Notes: generated from the letters alone by a model not told the origin. A stretch of 64,000 nt of DNA from Lithospermum erythrorhizon (GCA_019722365.1 JADFUC010000039.1:150065-214064); one strand, 5' to 3'. Shown: positions 12,501 to 24,118, numbered from the stretch's first letter. Made by a program: numbers and translations.

Positions 12501-15500
12501 TTGGATTTACAAACATGCCGATAGCACAATAAATTAATTTTCTCCTATCTTGATACCTGGAGACCAATTATGATGAGTACTATTTATTACAAATCAATTA
12601 TTTTCCTTATGATGACAAGCATCGGGTATTATCATGGAAAATAAGACAAAATTAGCAAATGAATAAATAGCAATATTTTCTGGAAATGTTTTAGTATAGT
12701 AGAATTCGAAATGGAAGCTTCCCTTGGAACTGGGAAGTTAAAAAAACCACACTGAACTATCTTACCTGAACAAAGCCAAGCATAGTTGTGATATTAATTA
12801 CTCTTTCTTTTTAATAAAGAATCTACCTTAGTGTCTGTTATATGTGATTATCAGGGGCATGCGGTTAGTAGATTTGACACTTTGAAGCACCTTGCTATGG
12901 AGGAGTCTGATGAGGAAATTTTGCAAATCATTTTGAAATATGCTCGATTAGTTCAGGGTAATTGGGTAGCAAAAAGTCCCCTGGTATATGGGAAAGATAC
13001 AGGACCTGAAGTTGTGGCTAGAGATAATGTTCTAGCTCAATTTAGAAAAAATCTCCTCTTCAGCAGTAAACAATTACCTCAAAGGCCTGACTTAAGGAAG
13101 GCTACAAAAGATGTACTTACTGTTTTTGCTCGACCTTCTGGTAGTGATTGGAAGTTTGATACACCTCGAGATACTACATTCTTGAAACGTTACCCTAGTA
13201 TTGAAGAGCAACAAGAAGAATCGTGGAAAAAGTTGGAAGAACAGATAAATAGCATTCTGGGAAAGAACAGATCGAAAATGGTTCCAAAGTCTACGGTTCC
13301 CGTAAATCCTGTCCCTGGCAAGAGTTTACACAAAACTGCAGGGTCCAAAGTTCAAAATGGAACAATGCATAAGTCAATGCCTGGAGAAACTAAAGAGGCT
13401 TTACTAAATGCACTTAAATCAATTTTGGGACAGGGGGGCTTCAGGTGAAGTCACTTCTCTTCCATTAGTTTTAAATAAATAGTTTACAAGTGCCTTGGTT
13501 ATTCTGAGAAAATGCCATATAAATATGATATGTAAGCTGTAATATATGGAAAAATCAACTACAAAATCTTGCCATGCGTTAAAATTTTAAATTGCATTAC
13601 TACTTGAAATGTTATGGGTGTCATATGGTCTCTTAGATAAGCTATATGAATGTGGTAAAAAGCCAACTTGTCTCAATTAATACTACATTTCTAGTACCAT
13701 TTTAATTACTGAATTTTCAAAAAAATTGATATCCTGTTGATATTATTGTAGTTTTCAATTAGCAATGATACGGCACTGAGCTCATTCAGCTTCAATTACT
13801 TGTTCAATGCTCAGTCCAGTCAGTTACGGAAAATGTTACAATAATTGCATCCGAATAACTTGATGTAGCTCTTGGTCTCTCTTATCATTAATATGGAAAA
13901 AAAAGTTGTACCAAAAAATCCTTACTAATGTTCTGTTCTGTGATTTAAGATTTTCAAATGGCCTTCTTTTTGTGTACTGAACTTTATATTCTATCAGGTT
14001 ATCTCAAATATGTGAACATCTGAGGAATCAAGCTGTAGTAGAGTCTCGTCATCCAAAGATATCCATCAGAGAGGCAGTAGCTGTTGCAGGTGCTATTGAA
14101 TCTTTCCCAGATGATTTTCATACAGTTACAAATGAAGTTGCTGTAAATATTCATGGCATCTTTGTTTTAAGATCATCACCAGACAATTCACAACATGATC
14201 CTTTAAGGTTATTCCATATGACCTGGATTATAAGGTTAAACTTATAGCTATATTTACAGCTATAGATTAACATTTTCCTTCTTGATATGCCAGGAAAGTG
14301 GTAATAGATCTTTTAATTGGTCAAGGTCCAGATGCAAAGATTAAAAAAGCTTCAGTAGCTGAAGCTGCTAAGTTACAGCTGGGAAGAGATATGAGTAATG
14401 AAGAATTCAGAAAGGTTCTCTATTACTTAGTTATCTCATTTGCATTAATTGAGAGCAATAAATAGTAGAATAGCGTGACAGTTTCTTATGGCTGTCCGCA
14501 GCACCCCCTATCTGAAACATAGCTCACATAAGAGGTTTAACCTAATATTTCCTTTGTGTCCATTGATAATATGCTTTGCGACTCCATCTTGTCTCTGTCT
14601 ATATGATAACCATGTGTTTATTTGTGTCTTAAAGAAACAATTGTATGTTTGTCTTGGGCATTAACAACTGGAATAAATATATGGTTGGTTACAACGTTTT
14701 GTTATGCCATCTTTAATTTGAATTTTTTTGTTTCGCAGATATGAAATTTAACACCAGGTCATTATATGTGATTTTATGTCGTGTAACCGAACCTATAATC
14801 GAATATATGCAAAACAGAGAAGACTTAATACTTGCCACAATTAGGATATAAGGCTCTTACACTAAGTGTTCGTTGAATAACTAGTGCAGGACTGGTCTGC
14901 CTATCTTTTTAAATTCTAGTGCTTCAAGTGTTTATAAGTTGGACTTCAGAGGTTCAATCAACAATGTGTTCCATCAGTTGAATTTCCTCTTGCTGAAGCT
15001 TTCTGAAAATGCTGAAGCTTTCTGAAAATCTGATAATCTTGGGAGTAGTTACAACAAATCACATGAGACCCTTGTGAGCATAGTGTCTATTTTTATACCA
15101 TACATTATACTCCGTATTATATACTCTTTAAAGTAAAAAAGTTGATTATATATGTTTGAAATGTTAAGGGACTTAGCTGATTTATAGATGTAACTGTAAC
15201 TGTAAGTTACTGAGGCCAGTTTTATGAATTTGTATTATTTGTCCTTGGTCAGAGAAGAGTTGAATGAGGTGTAAAATCCTCAGTCATGTAGGTCAAAACC
15301 TATTCCCACGCTAGATTGGTACATGGCCCCCGTTCAGTCATGGGCATTGTCGCTTTTTTTTGTGCTAAAAAATAATGACCGAGTGAAATGCATGGTCGGT
15401 TTTTTTTTTTCACGTGGAAATAGTCTCACCTGCAATGTACAGTACTATTTAAGATTTATGTTCTGTTGTGTAACCTGTACTCATTTAATATGGTTGCAGG

Positions 15501-15577
15501 TCATTACTGAATTGTGTGTACCACAAAGATCAGCTTGGATCCTGAAAGCTGGTGATGGAAATCCAAATGTAAAATAG
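6545..15577 (+). CDS. RPC5: DNA-directed RNA polymerase III subunit RPC5 (13 exons)
   Basis: Nuclear Pol III subunit of the Sin/RPC5 family (yeast C37, human POLR3E). With RPC4 it forms the TFIIF-like subcomplex used in initiation, termination and re-initiation on tRNA, 5S and other small RNA genes. Exons: 6545-6835, 7644-7712, 7854-7964, 8481-8549, 9201-9365, 9962-10009, 10380-10483, 10639-10710, 10807-10858, 12855-13444, 13998-14207, 14294-14414, 15500-15577. All introns are GT..AG, and the joined frame has no stop: 659 residues, near the usual plant length. The start MADMELDLD was preferred to an in-frame upstream ATG because acidic and basic low-complexity sequence begins there. Residues 1-97 are Pro/Lys-rich. 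The conserved core follows at about 98-330: YVLQYPLRPLWRPYELDERC, then DSGEVEIDLAIDVDSDLN, then SWRPPARTAYAVGVL, then LHLNPVHAVMQLRPSLEHL. A Lys/Ser/Pro-rich linker lies at about 475-505, and the C-terminal part (about 525-659) is predicted to be helical. Intron 9 carries a LINE remnant. No promoter elements were assigned. Confidence 0.9.
7208..7440. mobile_element. Stowaway-like MITE in RPC5 intron 1
   Basis: The left end TACTCCCTACCCGAAAAGAC, continuing TGCCCGGTTTAG, matches the reverse complement of the right end, AGTCCCTCCATATCTAAGAG continuing CTTGTCCAGTTTGA. The ends follow the CTCCCTCC..AAGA.TGTCC consensus of plant mariner-type MITEs. About 233 bp, no ORF, wholly inside intron 1 (6836-7643). 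Confidence 0.65.
8604..8849. mobile_element. Stowaway-like MITE in RPC5 intron 4
   Basis: Starts TACCCCCTCCATCCCTAAAA and ends TTAAGGATGGAGGGACTA, so the outer 18 or so bases are inverted repeats, with TA at both borders. About 246 bp, AT-rich, no ORF, inside intron 4 (8550-9200). Its ends resemble those of the intron 1 MITE but the interiors do not obviously match. Confidence 0.7.
11290..12050 (-). pseudogene. 5'-truncated RTE-like LINE reverse-transcriptase remnant in RPC5 intron 9
   Basis: The minus strand encodes pieces of the C-terminal part of a plant non-LTR retrotransposon polymerase: FKYLGPVIQNNGEVDDDIRY (within 11823-12008), then KVPQKIKGKYYRMAIRPAML and YGSECWPLK (within 11604-11798). 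Frameshifts separate the pieces. The 3' end follows in the expected place (about 11306-11345) as the reverse complement of AAGCCTTGTCCCACTAAGTG with AGATCGGCTATATGAAT, a sequence I know from the ends of plant RTE-type LINEs. Upstream (5') polymerase and endonuclease parts are absent, as expected for a truncated insertion. It is antisense to the host gene. Confidence 0.75.
12190..12221. repeat. TC/TATC-rich microsatellite in RPC5 intron 9
   Basis: A short run built of TCTCTATA and TCTATC units. It is located between the LINE remnant and exon 10. The rest of the intron (12222-12854) shows no other feature. Confidence 0.6.
14992..15029. repeat. Perfect 19-bp tandem duplication in RPC5 intron 12
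   Basis: GCTGAAGCTTTCTGAAAAT occurs twice in immediate succession. The surrounding intron (14415-15499) shows nothing else recognisable apart from an ATACTCCGTA motif near 15110. Confidence 0.85.
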
Positions 15578-15974
15578 CTAGCATCCATTTAAATGAATGC
15601 AGGAGTTGTAACAATTGATGTTTTAACCATGTAGTGCTTATCAAGTGAAAAGGGGCAAAAACTAAATACAAGGTCCCATTTGTACAAAGGTATGCGTCTT
15701 TTATCATTTTGTCCTTCGCTATATATTTGTCTTTCTAAAACCGAACGTGTGAAACTAATACTGAAAATGACTTGAACGTGTGTTGGACACGTCAAACTAT
15801 ATTCGAAAGCCAGTCGTGACTAACGAACCGGCCCGCCCTTATCGATCGACCCGGCCGGCCCGCAACAAGTCCGGACGTGGGCCTAAGGCCCCTTAACGGC
15901 CTACTTTCATCTCAATCTAACCGGCTAGCCGCCCGCATGCTTACGCCCTACGGCTCTCGAGACCCACTTTTGAA

Positions 15975-16340
15975 GGGGCCTTAACGTGGTACCGTTTAAT
16001 ACCAAACTACACTAATGCTTGTCCTTATAATAATAACGTCAATTCATTTTCTCGAGAGTAAACGGCATCAAGTATTTTTCTCAAATCCGCACTAATGCTC
16101 ATAAACCAACGGCTAGTTTTGTAACGGCTATAATTTAATAATCTGCCATCGTATGAATAAACGGAATTATTTACCGCTTGATCAAACGGTACCACGTTTA
16201 TTCCCAACGGCTATATAATGAAGTTATTTGTATTTAAACGCATCATGCAAATTAAACTAGCACTATGTTTAAGCATCAACTAAGAATATAATCTGCCAAA
16301 GAGGCTAAACGGGTACCATTTAATTTAAACGTACCACCTT
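15975..16340. repeat. Left subterminal array of GGTACC/AACGG motifs (hAT)
   Basis: Copies include AACGTGGTACCGTTTAATAC near 15984, CAAACGGTACCACGTTTA near 16184, AAACGGGTACCATTTAA near 16306 and AAACGTACCACC near 16328. Shorter AACGGC units are scattered among them, in both orientations. The core GGTACC is palindromic. Confidence 0.75.
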
Positions 16341-16784
16341 TATTGTCTCAGAAAAGTCAAAAAACACTATGGAGAAAAGTTCATAAAGTGACAATACCTT
16401 CCTTCATTTCACAATTCACAATCATTGTAGTTTAAACCCAAAAGCAATAACAAGCAATCTCAAAATTTTATATTGAAGAATTATATTGAAGTCTAAGGAT
16501 TCTATCTCAAGGCGCATGTATTGTTCATCAGTAATCTACAATCTACAATTCTACATCGATCCATCTCCTGCTCTAGATATTTACCAACTTTTATAAATTG
16601 TAGATATTTGTTCTTCTAAATTAATGACATCAAACATAATCTTAGTAAAAATGTCTAAAGTTGCTACATAAGATGCTCTTACGTTTAATGACATGCTAAT
16701 TTCTTGTGAGGATGATAATCGCATGATTTAACTACCCATTATTAATCCTCTAATCTAGCTACGATACTACTAATGAAAGGAAAA

Positions 16785-18734
16785 ACTTCACGATTCCTGG
16801 GAATATTTTAAATCTTATGACTGTGAAAGCAAACGACAACTTGTATAAATTGTAAGGCTACACTATCACGGAAAACGGCTGGGTAAAGGGGAACCGTCAT
16901 CTTGCAGCCAGACACTCTACGGGTCATAAGATTCACAAGATACAAGGAGGGTGGTACACACAACTACTGAGCATTCAAACCTAGAAGAACTTTTTAGTAT
17001 TTTGGCTTATAGGATCAAACTATGAAATTTGTAATCTGTAGTTCTTTGCCTTTTAATCATTGTGATGGATGACGCTTTACTAAACGGATTCAAAATGTCG
17101 TTAATCCCAGCCTATACGCATCCCGCATTTACTTTTACTTAACCTACGCTTAAATATTTTAAAACGAAAGAGATCTTCTGCGTAACACTCTTATGAATTT
17201 GTTTATAAAATGTAAGTTTGATTAGTGATATCGTGTCTTTTTGGATTTTGATATAACTACAGAATACGTCATCGATTGATCACATTGGGTCTACAAAGGA
17301 GAATTATATATTTAAATCGATTGCTAAACATAACAATATTCAAATTTTCTACAGATACTTGCATGTGTCAACGACATAAATGTTTCGAATAGATTATTTC
17401 AATTTCATTTGATAATGCGTCAAGTAATACTGCTTCAATCGAAAAAATTAAAGATGCCTATTATAACGGATTTTTAAAGGAACTTTTTCATGTTATGTTT
17501 ATGTCACGCCCTTCAATTAGTTACAAGATGGAATAAAAGTTGCTCGTGATGGTTTTATTTTACCACCAGAAAGTCGTTAATTTGTTGTTAATCGCGGCAA
17601 GAAGACACGAATATAAAAACTAGTTGAGGCTTCCTGGGTATAAGTTTAAGAAATTAATTTATGGATTGTAGAACTAGATGACTCGATTTACGCATCTACT
17701 AGTTCGTGCATATATGTATAAGGAAGAAATCTCCGATTTTATTAGAAGTATGCTCCGATTGGTGAGTATTATAAAATTGTACTCACATATACTAATTGGA
17801 AACATTGTTACGAATTACTTAAGTTTCTAAAGCCACCCAAAGATTATACTAAGTTTCTTTTTTCAACTCAATCCGGTTTCAAATATTCATCTTGCTTGGG
17901 AATGCCACAGCATCTCTTCATTCATACGACTAAACATAGAAATGATTACGTTGCTAGAGATTAAGTTTTTAAATATTTTCATCTATACCACATGCATATG
18001 CAATTGGTATAATCTTTGGACCCTAACGCTAAATTAAAAGCATTTTAATTTCTAGCTGAATCAGATATGAATCTTCACTACCCTTTAACTAACTAAAAGA
18101 AGCCACGTTCGTAAACGGAAAGCATTGAATCAAAACATATATGATAACACGTATAATAACACCACCAAGGTATGACAAGGTGTGCGCCACACCTTCAAGT
18201 AGTATACAAAGTTTTAATGTGTCCCGCACGGAGTTAAAACACGAAGTCAACATGACATCACCTTGTAAACGATTTACAAGCTTTAGTGAAATTGATCCAA
18301 TCGCCCACAAGACACGGTAATGAGTTAACTCAATGTTTAACTACGAACTTTGGAATTGAGTCAATATAATGATAAAAAATCCTTTTGATATATTAAATGG
18401 TGGGCGAGCAAGTGAAGCCTGCTTCCGGTCTTGTCTAAGATGGCAAAAGAAATATTTTCTTTTCCTATGTCGATGACAGTTGTGCTTAATCCAAGATTTA
18501 GCATTTAATGGGGTTCTTCAATACACTAAAGACGCTCAGTTTTACAAGCTCATGACAGTTTACGCGCTACAGATCAAGGATCGATTCGCGGCCGAGCATA
18601 GATGCAAGATAAAGACACAACCATGGAACTAAAGGAAAGATATGTTCGACGATCTTAGTGACATCGAGGAAATAGAAATTGAAGAAGACGAAGAGAGCAA
18701 CACATCAGACGTTGAAAAAGACTCCGACAGTTAG
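16785..18734 (+). pseudogene. hAT transposase pseudogene (BED finger and RNase H-like core remnants)
   Basis: Broken by many stops and frameshifts, but several family landmarks stand in order on the plus strand. A BED-like zinc-finger start SWEYFKSYDC lies at about 16792-16820, followed by GKRLGKGEPSS. The core strand ISISFDNASSNTASIEKIK (about 17396-17452) matches the usual SITLDNAS..N motif. QDGIKVARD (17524-17550) follows, as in the ..NLIVQDGMK.. region. DCRTR with a degenerate tryptophan site (about 17660-17680) corresponds to D.RTRWNST. GIIFGP..NAKLKAF (about 18010-18045) needs one base removed to read through. The last open stretch is acidic (EIEEDEE..SDVEKDSDS) and stops at 18732-18734. 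No intact ORF remains, so it cannot make a functional transposase. Confidence 0.7.
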
Positions 18735-18902
18735 AAAGAAATCGGGGCATTTAATTAATTTATGATGATTAGAATTATAGTTTTGTAACTTTATAACTTT
18801 GTATTATCACGAAACTCTACGTGAAACTCTCTACCGCACGAGTTTAATCATGAATCCATGCAATAATAACATGTCTCTTTATTCATACAAATAAACTCTT
18901 TT

Positions 18903-19020
18903 TTTGGGTCTATCGATTAACGCGGCATCGCTATCGTAACGGCATCGCTTAATCCGAAAAAATGGCGTAGTACATGGATTAAACGCGGTACCGTGTATTT
19001 ATAACGTACCACGCTAATCA
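18903..19020. repeat. Second array of GGTACC/GGCATCG subterminal motifs
   Basis: Contains TAACGCGGCATCGC, GTAACGGCATCGC, AAACGCGGTACCGTG and TAACGTACCACGC in about 110 bases, directly downstream of the transposase pseudogene. The motifs are the same kind as at 15975-16340, in mixed orientation. Confidence 0.7.
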
Positions 19021-19162
19021 TGAAAATTAAAATAACAGGTTCTAAATCCATTCAATTGAAACACTTTTACTCAATCTTCAAAAATAAAATTCTCTCAAAC
19101 TCAATCTTCAATTCCTCTATAAATCATCTTTCAATTAGTCAATTACATTATATTAGTATCAA

Positions 19163-19549
19163 TTGGCTAAAATGGCACCAAAAAGAGCTTCCAAAAATAA
19201 AGAAATTGTTGAATTGCAAACAAGAAATAGGAGGAGAGTCCAACATGAGTCACCACCACAATCACCACCACAAGAGGAAGAAGATGTAGGGGGTGCAATG
19301 GCCGAGGAAGTTCGAAGGGTAAGTGGTGGAGGTACTAAGATACGGCGGGATGTACTCATTGAAGGAGAAATCAAGGTAACGGTACCTTTATTCCACTTTT
19401 TAGATCATGTCAAACTTAGCACATTTACTACTTTTACTTGGCATCCCGCCATTGTTTATAAGTTTTATGAACTGCCTCGACCACGCTATAATGATAGCGG
19501 TGGAGTGCTTGGTTGTCGTTACAATATCGATGGAGTTACGGTATTATAA
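19163..19549 (+). pseudogene. Fragment resembling the 'putative plant transposon protein' N-terminus
   Basis: A 128-residue ORF preceded by an AT-rich leader. It starts MAPKRASKNKEIVELQTRNR, runs through a Gln/Pro/Glu-rich stretch and then FTWHPAIVYKFYELPRPRYN, which loosely resembles the plant protein family (Transposase_32 type) where a W-P-x-x-V-x-x-F-Y motif is usual. The coding sequence seems to continue in the next frame (YNENGFNKNAWYEGADDF.., to about 19721), implying one frameshift. It sits between two hAT motif arrays, so it may be part of a second or hybrid transposon. The family assignment is a guess based on spacing and composition. Confidence 0.3.
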
Positions 19550-20599
19550 CGAAAACGGATTTAATAAAAACGCTTGGTATGAAGGCGCTGATGATTTCCT
19601 CGAAAGGATGGTGCACCACCGGGCCAAAGAACATTACAAGAGTGTATACAAGAGCTTAACAACAATCAGAGAGTTAAGCAGTGCCATGAATAGTATAAGA
19701 CTAATTCTGAATGGTATATAAAAGCTTGTTTGAAAGTGCTATCCAAGATTCTTTCGCTTTCTACTAGTCAAAGATCCCAACAAAGCTTGCTTGCATTCGT
19801 CAAGCATGCGTGGTCTATTGAATTTGTGATATTAATATGCCACGCTTGATACTTAAACATATGTTTCATCAAAGTTAGGCTTAAGCTCAACCCTTCAATA
19901 TGACATGATTATCTCCCATTTGTTAGCTTAATATCAAAGTGTGCTCCCATCGAGAATGTGATCAAGTTGATTTTAAGGCGACTTGAAACGGCCACTGACA
20001 ATTATAGTTTTTATGCTGACTCGGTATCATGGGTCTAAATGGGAGGTGTTTGAACATTTAGCGGATGTTCAAGATGAGGCGCTGAGGTTCAACAACTGCT
20101 ACTCCCCAAAGTGGACGGGTACTTCCTACTTTGTTGGCCAACATTGACGGTCAATCGAGCCCGAGAAGGTGGTCTTCCTCGCTCCCCTCGATCATCCGAT
20201 AAAGTTACGCTAACGCTGGGAATCGACAACGCTGGAATATAAAGTCGCCTAAGATAACGAGCATCAAAGTTGATATAGGCGCCTAAGGTTACAAAGCAGA
20301 GCGCATGATCGCGAAAGCAGCCGTATTTAACGTGAGCAGAGAATGAGGGTGTGAGCAGAGCAAATGCTGATTCACTTGAGAACATGTTTCCATGAATAAT
20401 GTGCTTTCAATATCGATTATATTCATGCTAAAGATTCTAACAATTTAGTTTTACAGCATATAGCTATTTATTTTCTAATTTCGGATATTAATATGTTTGA
20501 TTTCGCATTTGATTTCACTTTAGAATTGTTATTAATGTGGTATCATTTGTTTTAAATTGAACACTATTCTATTTCAAATGAACACTGCTGCATTTTGTA

Positions 20600-20745
20600 T
20601 TAACGGTACCACTAATTCTAAAAGGTACCAATACCGCACAAATATTATTGTTATTAACGTGGTACCGCTATCAAGCGGTACCAATGCTAATAACAATAAA
20701 GTTATTTACTTTACTGGTTTTAACGTGATACCGCTTTAATATAAA
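20600..20745. repeat. Third array of GGTACC motifs
   Basis: TAACGGTACCACTAA, AAAAGGTACCAATACCGC, TAACGTGGTACCGC, AAGCGGTACCAATGC and TAACGTGATACCGC lie within 145 bases, in both orientations. The array leads straight into the GC-rich GGGCCCGGGCC segment, the mirror of the order at 15815-16340. That would fit the other end of an hAT element. Confidence 0.7.
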
Positions 20746-20764
20746 TCCAGATTCACGTTAATAA

Positions 20765-20960
20765 CGGGTCTGGGGGGGCCTCGAACCGGGCCCGGGCCGA
20801 ATACCCACCGAATTGGTGGGCTCGACTGGGCCCGGGTCAGCCCAATCCTCGCCCCAGCCTGCTCCACTTATTAGCAGGTCGGGGTCAATCCGAATCGAAT
20901 CGGTGGCCGCGGCCCCCGACTTACCCACCAAGGCTCCGGTTCAAGAAGCCATGTCTAATT
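20765..20960. repeat. GC-rich possible hAT terminal region
   Basis: About 200 bases rich in GGGCCCGGGCC and CCCACCGAATTGGTGGG (a short palindrome at about 20800-20820), abruptly different from the AT-rich surroundings. It mirrors the GC-rich segment at 15815-15960. I cannot identify exact terminal inverted repeats or an 8-bp target duplication. Confidence 0.4.
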
Positions 20961-23047
20961 CGAGCAATGATTTTACACGCTCAAACATGATTTTGGACAT
21001 AAGCTACAAACTATAGTTGTTATCGGTCGAGGTGGAGAATTTTTGCCTCGGGCTGCTGACGGCTCACCGAGCCGAGCCCGAGGTAGCTCATTGATGCAAA
21101 TTTCAAATTTTAGCGGATAGCTGCACAAAAACGATAGATTTAACATTAATCGCTAATAAATAAATTATAGCTTGACATTAACTAGATTATAATAAAAAAG
21201 GCCACCATAACAACACCTTAGTCCGTACAATAAATTCAAATCGTCAAAACTTTAGAGTATTAGCTTTATACTTTTATTTAAATATATAATAATAATAATC
21301 ATATATAACCAATGTTTGCCGACTTGGCTTGCCGAGACAACGGTAGTCCGCTACTGCTCGGTTCAATATAGTCCCAATGAAGCTCGAAAGCCGAAATTTA
21401 GCCGTCATTGAAATGCTCATTAACAATTTCTTAATACAAACCATGAAACCAATAATATTTATTTTCATTCAATTTTATGGTGACAGATGTAACGAAATAT
21501 TTTAAAACAGAACTTTATTCTATTAAATAATAGAATGTATGGATTATTCATAATATTGAAATATAATAAAAAATTGTAACTCTATCATTGTTGACTCTTT
21601 CATTTAGATTTTGATACAAATAATGTTGATATTTGAAAAAGAGTAGATGTTTACGTACTGACAGTACTGTTGTAAAATTAATCTTCTAAAAAAAACATTA
21701 CCAAAATTGAGACATTAATAGTCAAATGATTGTTGAATTACATGAATCGTCCAATTATTATAACCAACAATTTTGCTTAAAAAAAAAATAATTTGATCAC
21801 GATCTAAAAAGAGAGATGATATGGTGACAATCGCTCAAGAATTGGCACAATACCAACATGCATATTAATGATATTATCCTCATCGACTTTGAGTAATATA
21901 TTGCAAAAGGTTAATGCAAATGATTTTTTGTTTTTGTAATAAGGTTTATATGCATTAGCTAATAAATCAATTAGATTGACAAGATTCCACATGATTTTCA
22001 AATGAACATTAAATATATATGAACATACATGTTATAACATTTTTGACATTACAGATTGTGTCATTTTTATATAACTTTAGAAAACTATAACAAATTGTCT
22101 CCTAATATTTATTACAAACTAAATTATTAAAAAATATTTATAGTTTATACATCACGTGCGTGTATTGCACATGAACTTTTATCAATACTATAAAGAATGA
22201 AGTGTCTCCCTTTAACGTGAGCTTTTTGATGTCGCATGAGCACTTGAATTTGTCATACCGCGCTTCACTAAGCCAGACGTCATACCGATGACCATCCACA
22301 GAATGAGCCAGACTATTCGTGAACTTTCAAATAATGAGTGGTAATAATGTAATATTGTCGATTTGGAGGAACATTTCTCAGACATTTCTCTCTTTCAAAA
22401 AAGCCATTGCATCATTTGCCGCCAGCCCATTTGCTAAACACTAATTTTAAAGCTTATCGCTCATATCGAAGACAAACCTAAATTTCGACAAGCTGACTTC
22501 AACGGACGGCGATGGAAACCGGTATGGCTTTGCTTTCAAAGTTGCTAAATACCACTCTTACCATTTCTTTTCACATGGCCAAGGCTTAATTTCATAAAAG
22601 AATTTCGAGCATAGATTGATTTACTCATCTATGCAAATGGGCAATAATTGAGCCTTTATATATTTGGATATTTCAAAGCGATTAAGAGGTGAATGAATAA
22701 CTCCACTGATTAAAATATTAATCATGGTTGGTCTTAACCATGTAATGACAATAACAAGATTTTGTATGTGTTAGACACTACACAGGAATAGTATTTGCAG
22801 TGCATCAAATTATATAAACCTCAATCTTTTCATTTTAACACAATAAGACATTTCTCAAAGCAATAAAAGAGTTCACATTTCCTCTCTATTGTTTTTTGCA
22901 TTACTTTCTCTTATCAGTTCACTTTTTCTATTTTATATATAGTATAGAATATATATAGTATAGAAGATAATACTTAGTAAGACATATCTCCAATTACAAT
23001 TATCTTTTGACTAGTTTGATATTTTCAATTTATATTATGGAGTTTAT
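20961..23047. other. Non-genic DNA between hAT and CACTA elements
   Basis: Mostly AT-rich and without a gene. A strong small stem-loop lies at 21046-21083: CCTCGGGC pairs with GCCCGAGG and inner GGCTC with GAGCC. Near 22155-22215 ACGTGCGTGTATTGCACATG is followed by ATACTATAAAG, a pattern I associate with degraded Helitron-type repeats, but no defined ends were found. CACTA left-end flanking DNA begins immediately after 23047. Confidence 0.5.
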
Positions 23048-23069
23048 CACTATTAGAAAAAGTACTTTT

Positions 23070-23440
23070 TGCTACTCAAATAAAATAGTAGTTAATATTG
23101 ATTAAATGTAGCAAAAAATTCTTTTGCTATTATCATGTTATTATTTACTACTGTTTTCAAAGGTAACAACAAGTCCGCATAGTAAAAGTTTTGCTACTGT
23201 GAAATGCAGTAGCAAATACTATTTGCTACTATAGTGCCAACATTTACTACTTCTTAGATAGTGTAGCAATTGCCCATTTTTATAATTATAAATTAAATAT
23301 AAAATTAGCATTTGCTACTAATATAGTTCTTTTGCAACATATTAACAAGCATAGTAAATAATAATTATTTACTACTGCCAAGCACATTTTTTTACTACTT
23401 TCATAAAGTGTAGCAATTAAATGTATCACTAATTAATAAA
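23070..23440. repeat. CACTA subterminal repeat array, left end
   Basis: Many copies of a TTGCTACT / AGTAGCAA core in both orientations, for example TTTTGCTACTGTGAAATGCA then GTAGCAAATACTATTTGCTA near 23190-23230. Such arrays are the transposase-binding regions of CACTA elements. The right end (42815-43055) has sparser versions such as TTAGCTACTCAAATTA, TTTGCTATGATA and GTGTAGTAATTAA. Confidence 0.8.
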
Positions 23441-23875
23441 TATATTTTTAAAATTCAATTACCAAATTAATGTAATGCTGTAATTTATTATATTTTAATT
23501 TATATTTCATTAGAAATATTAACCACCAATACAATTTTAATTAAACATATATATTAAAAGTTCATTCAATAAATTAAAAAAAATCAATTCATACAAAATC
23601 CATGCAATTAAAAAACGTACTTAAACAATAATTAATAACATATCTAAGAAATGTGAACCAAAAATAACAAGTAGTTTTGACATCTTCTAATCCATATTCT
23701 AATAACAAAAAGCTAGGTAAGCATTTTCATAAGCTTCCATTCAAATTATTGCATCTCCATCACCTGAAACAAATCAATACTAATGTTAAAAGATATTAAT
23801 AGGGTGAAAAAATGAATGAAGTATATTTTGATTAAATAAAACAACAAAAAGTAATATACAAAAAATTATCACCTG

Positions 23876-24118
23876 ACTTACATCAGAAATTTGCCAAGGA
23901 ACATAGTTATGATAGGCTTGCCCGACTGTTTTCATCCCTCGACGTGCCCTGACTAGATGATGATCTGATTCAGTGACATCTTTAATGTAAATCTTCCAAA
24001 AGTCAAGCCCCAACGGTACACCAAAAACTATCTCATCAGGTGTCATAGAAATCAACACACCGTGTGCGATAACTCTGTTTGGTATTCCATTACCAAGTAG
24101 TTTTACATTTTTCCCAAC
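23876..24118 (-). pseudogene. CACTA accessory-protein exon (TNPA-like C-terminal domain)
   Basis: An open minus-strand exon reading from VGKNVKLLGNGIPNRVIAHG through PLGLDFWKIYIKDV to VGQAYHNYVPWQISDVSQ, bordered by AG and GT at plausible splice sites. The pattern of I-A-x-G, a PLG..W/F.K.. core and a closing V.W motif resembles the C-terminal domain (DUF8039-like) of plant En/Spm-type proteins. It lies 3' of the transposase remnant, where the second CACTA protein domain normally sits. Whether the exon is still spliced and expressed is unknown; neighbouring exons look damaged. Confidence 0.5.

Larger units (their letters stand above)
15820..19020 (+). mobile_element. Decayed hAT-superfamily transposon
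   Basis: A GC-rich start (about 15815-15960, rich in GGCCCG/CCGGCC) is followed by subterminal motif arrays on both sides of a transposase pseudogene. The left array is at 15975-16340 and the right at 18903-19020; both consist of AACG(T)GGTACCG-like and AACGGC/GGCATCG units. Terminal GGGCCGGGCC-type DNA and subterminal arrays that bind transposase are known for plant hAT elements. The outer limits are uncertain: a candidate left end is CAGTCGTGACTAACGAACCG near 15812, but I find no inverted partner. A third array (20600-20745) suggests the element may extend to about 20960, or that a second copy abuts it. Confidence 0.65.

Noticed and set aside
15323..15577. 84-residue ORF ending at the RPC5 stop codon as a separate gene
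   Set aside because: Its first 59 residues are intron sequence; only the last 25 codons after the AG at 15499 continue the RPC5 frame.
22140..22420. Helitron-like end (ACGTGCGTGTATTGCACATG followed by ATACTATAAAG)
   Set aside because: Only one end-like motif was seen; no TC start, CTRR end or terminal hairpin could be placed, and no Rep/helicase coding is nearby.
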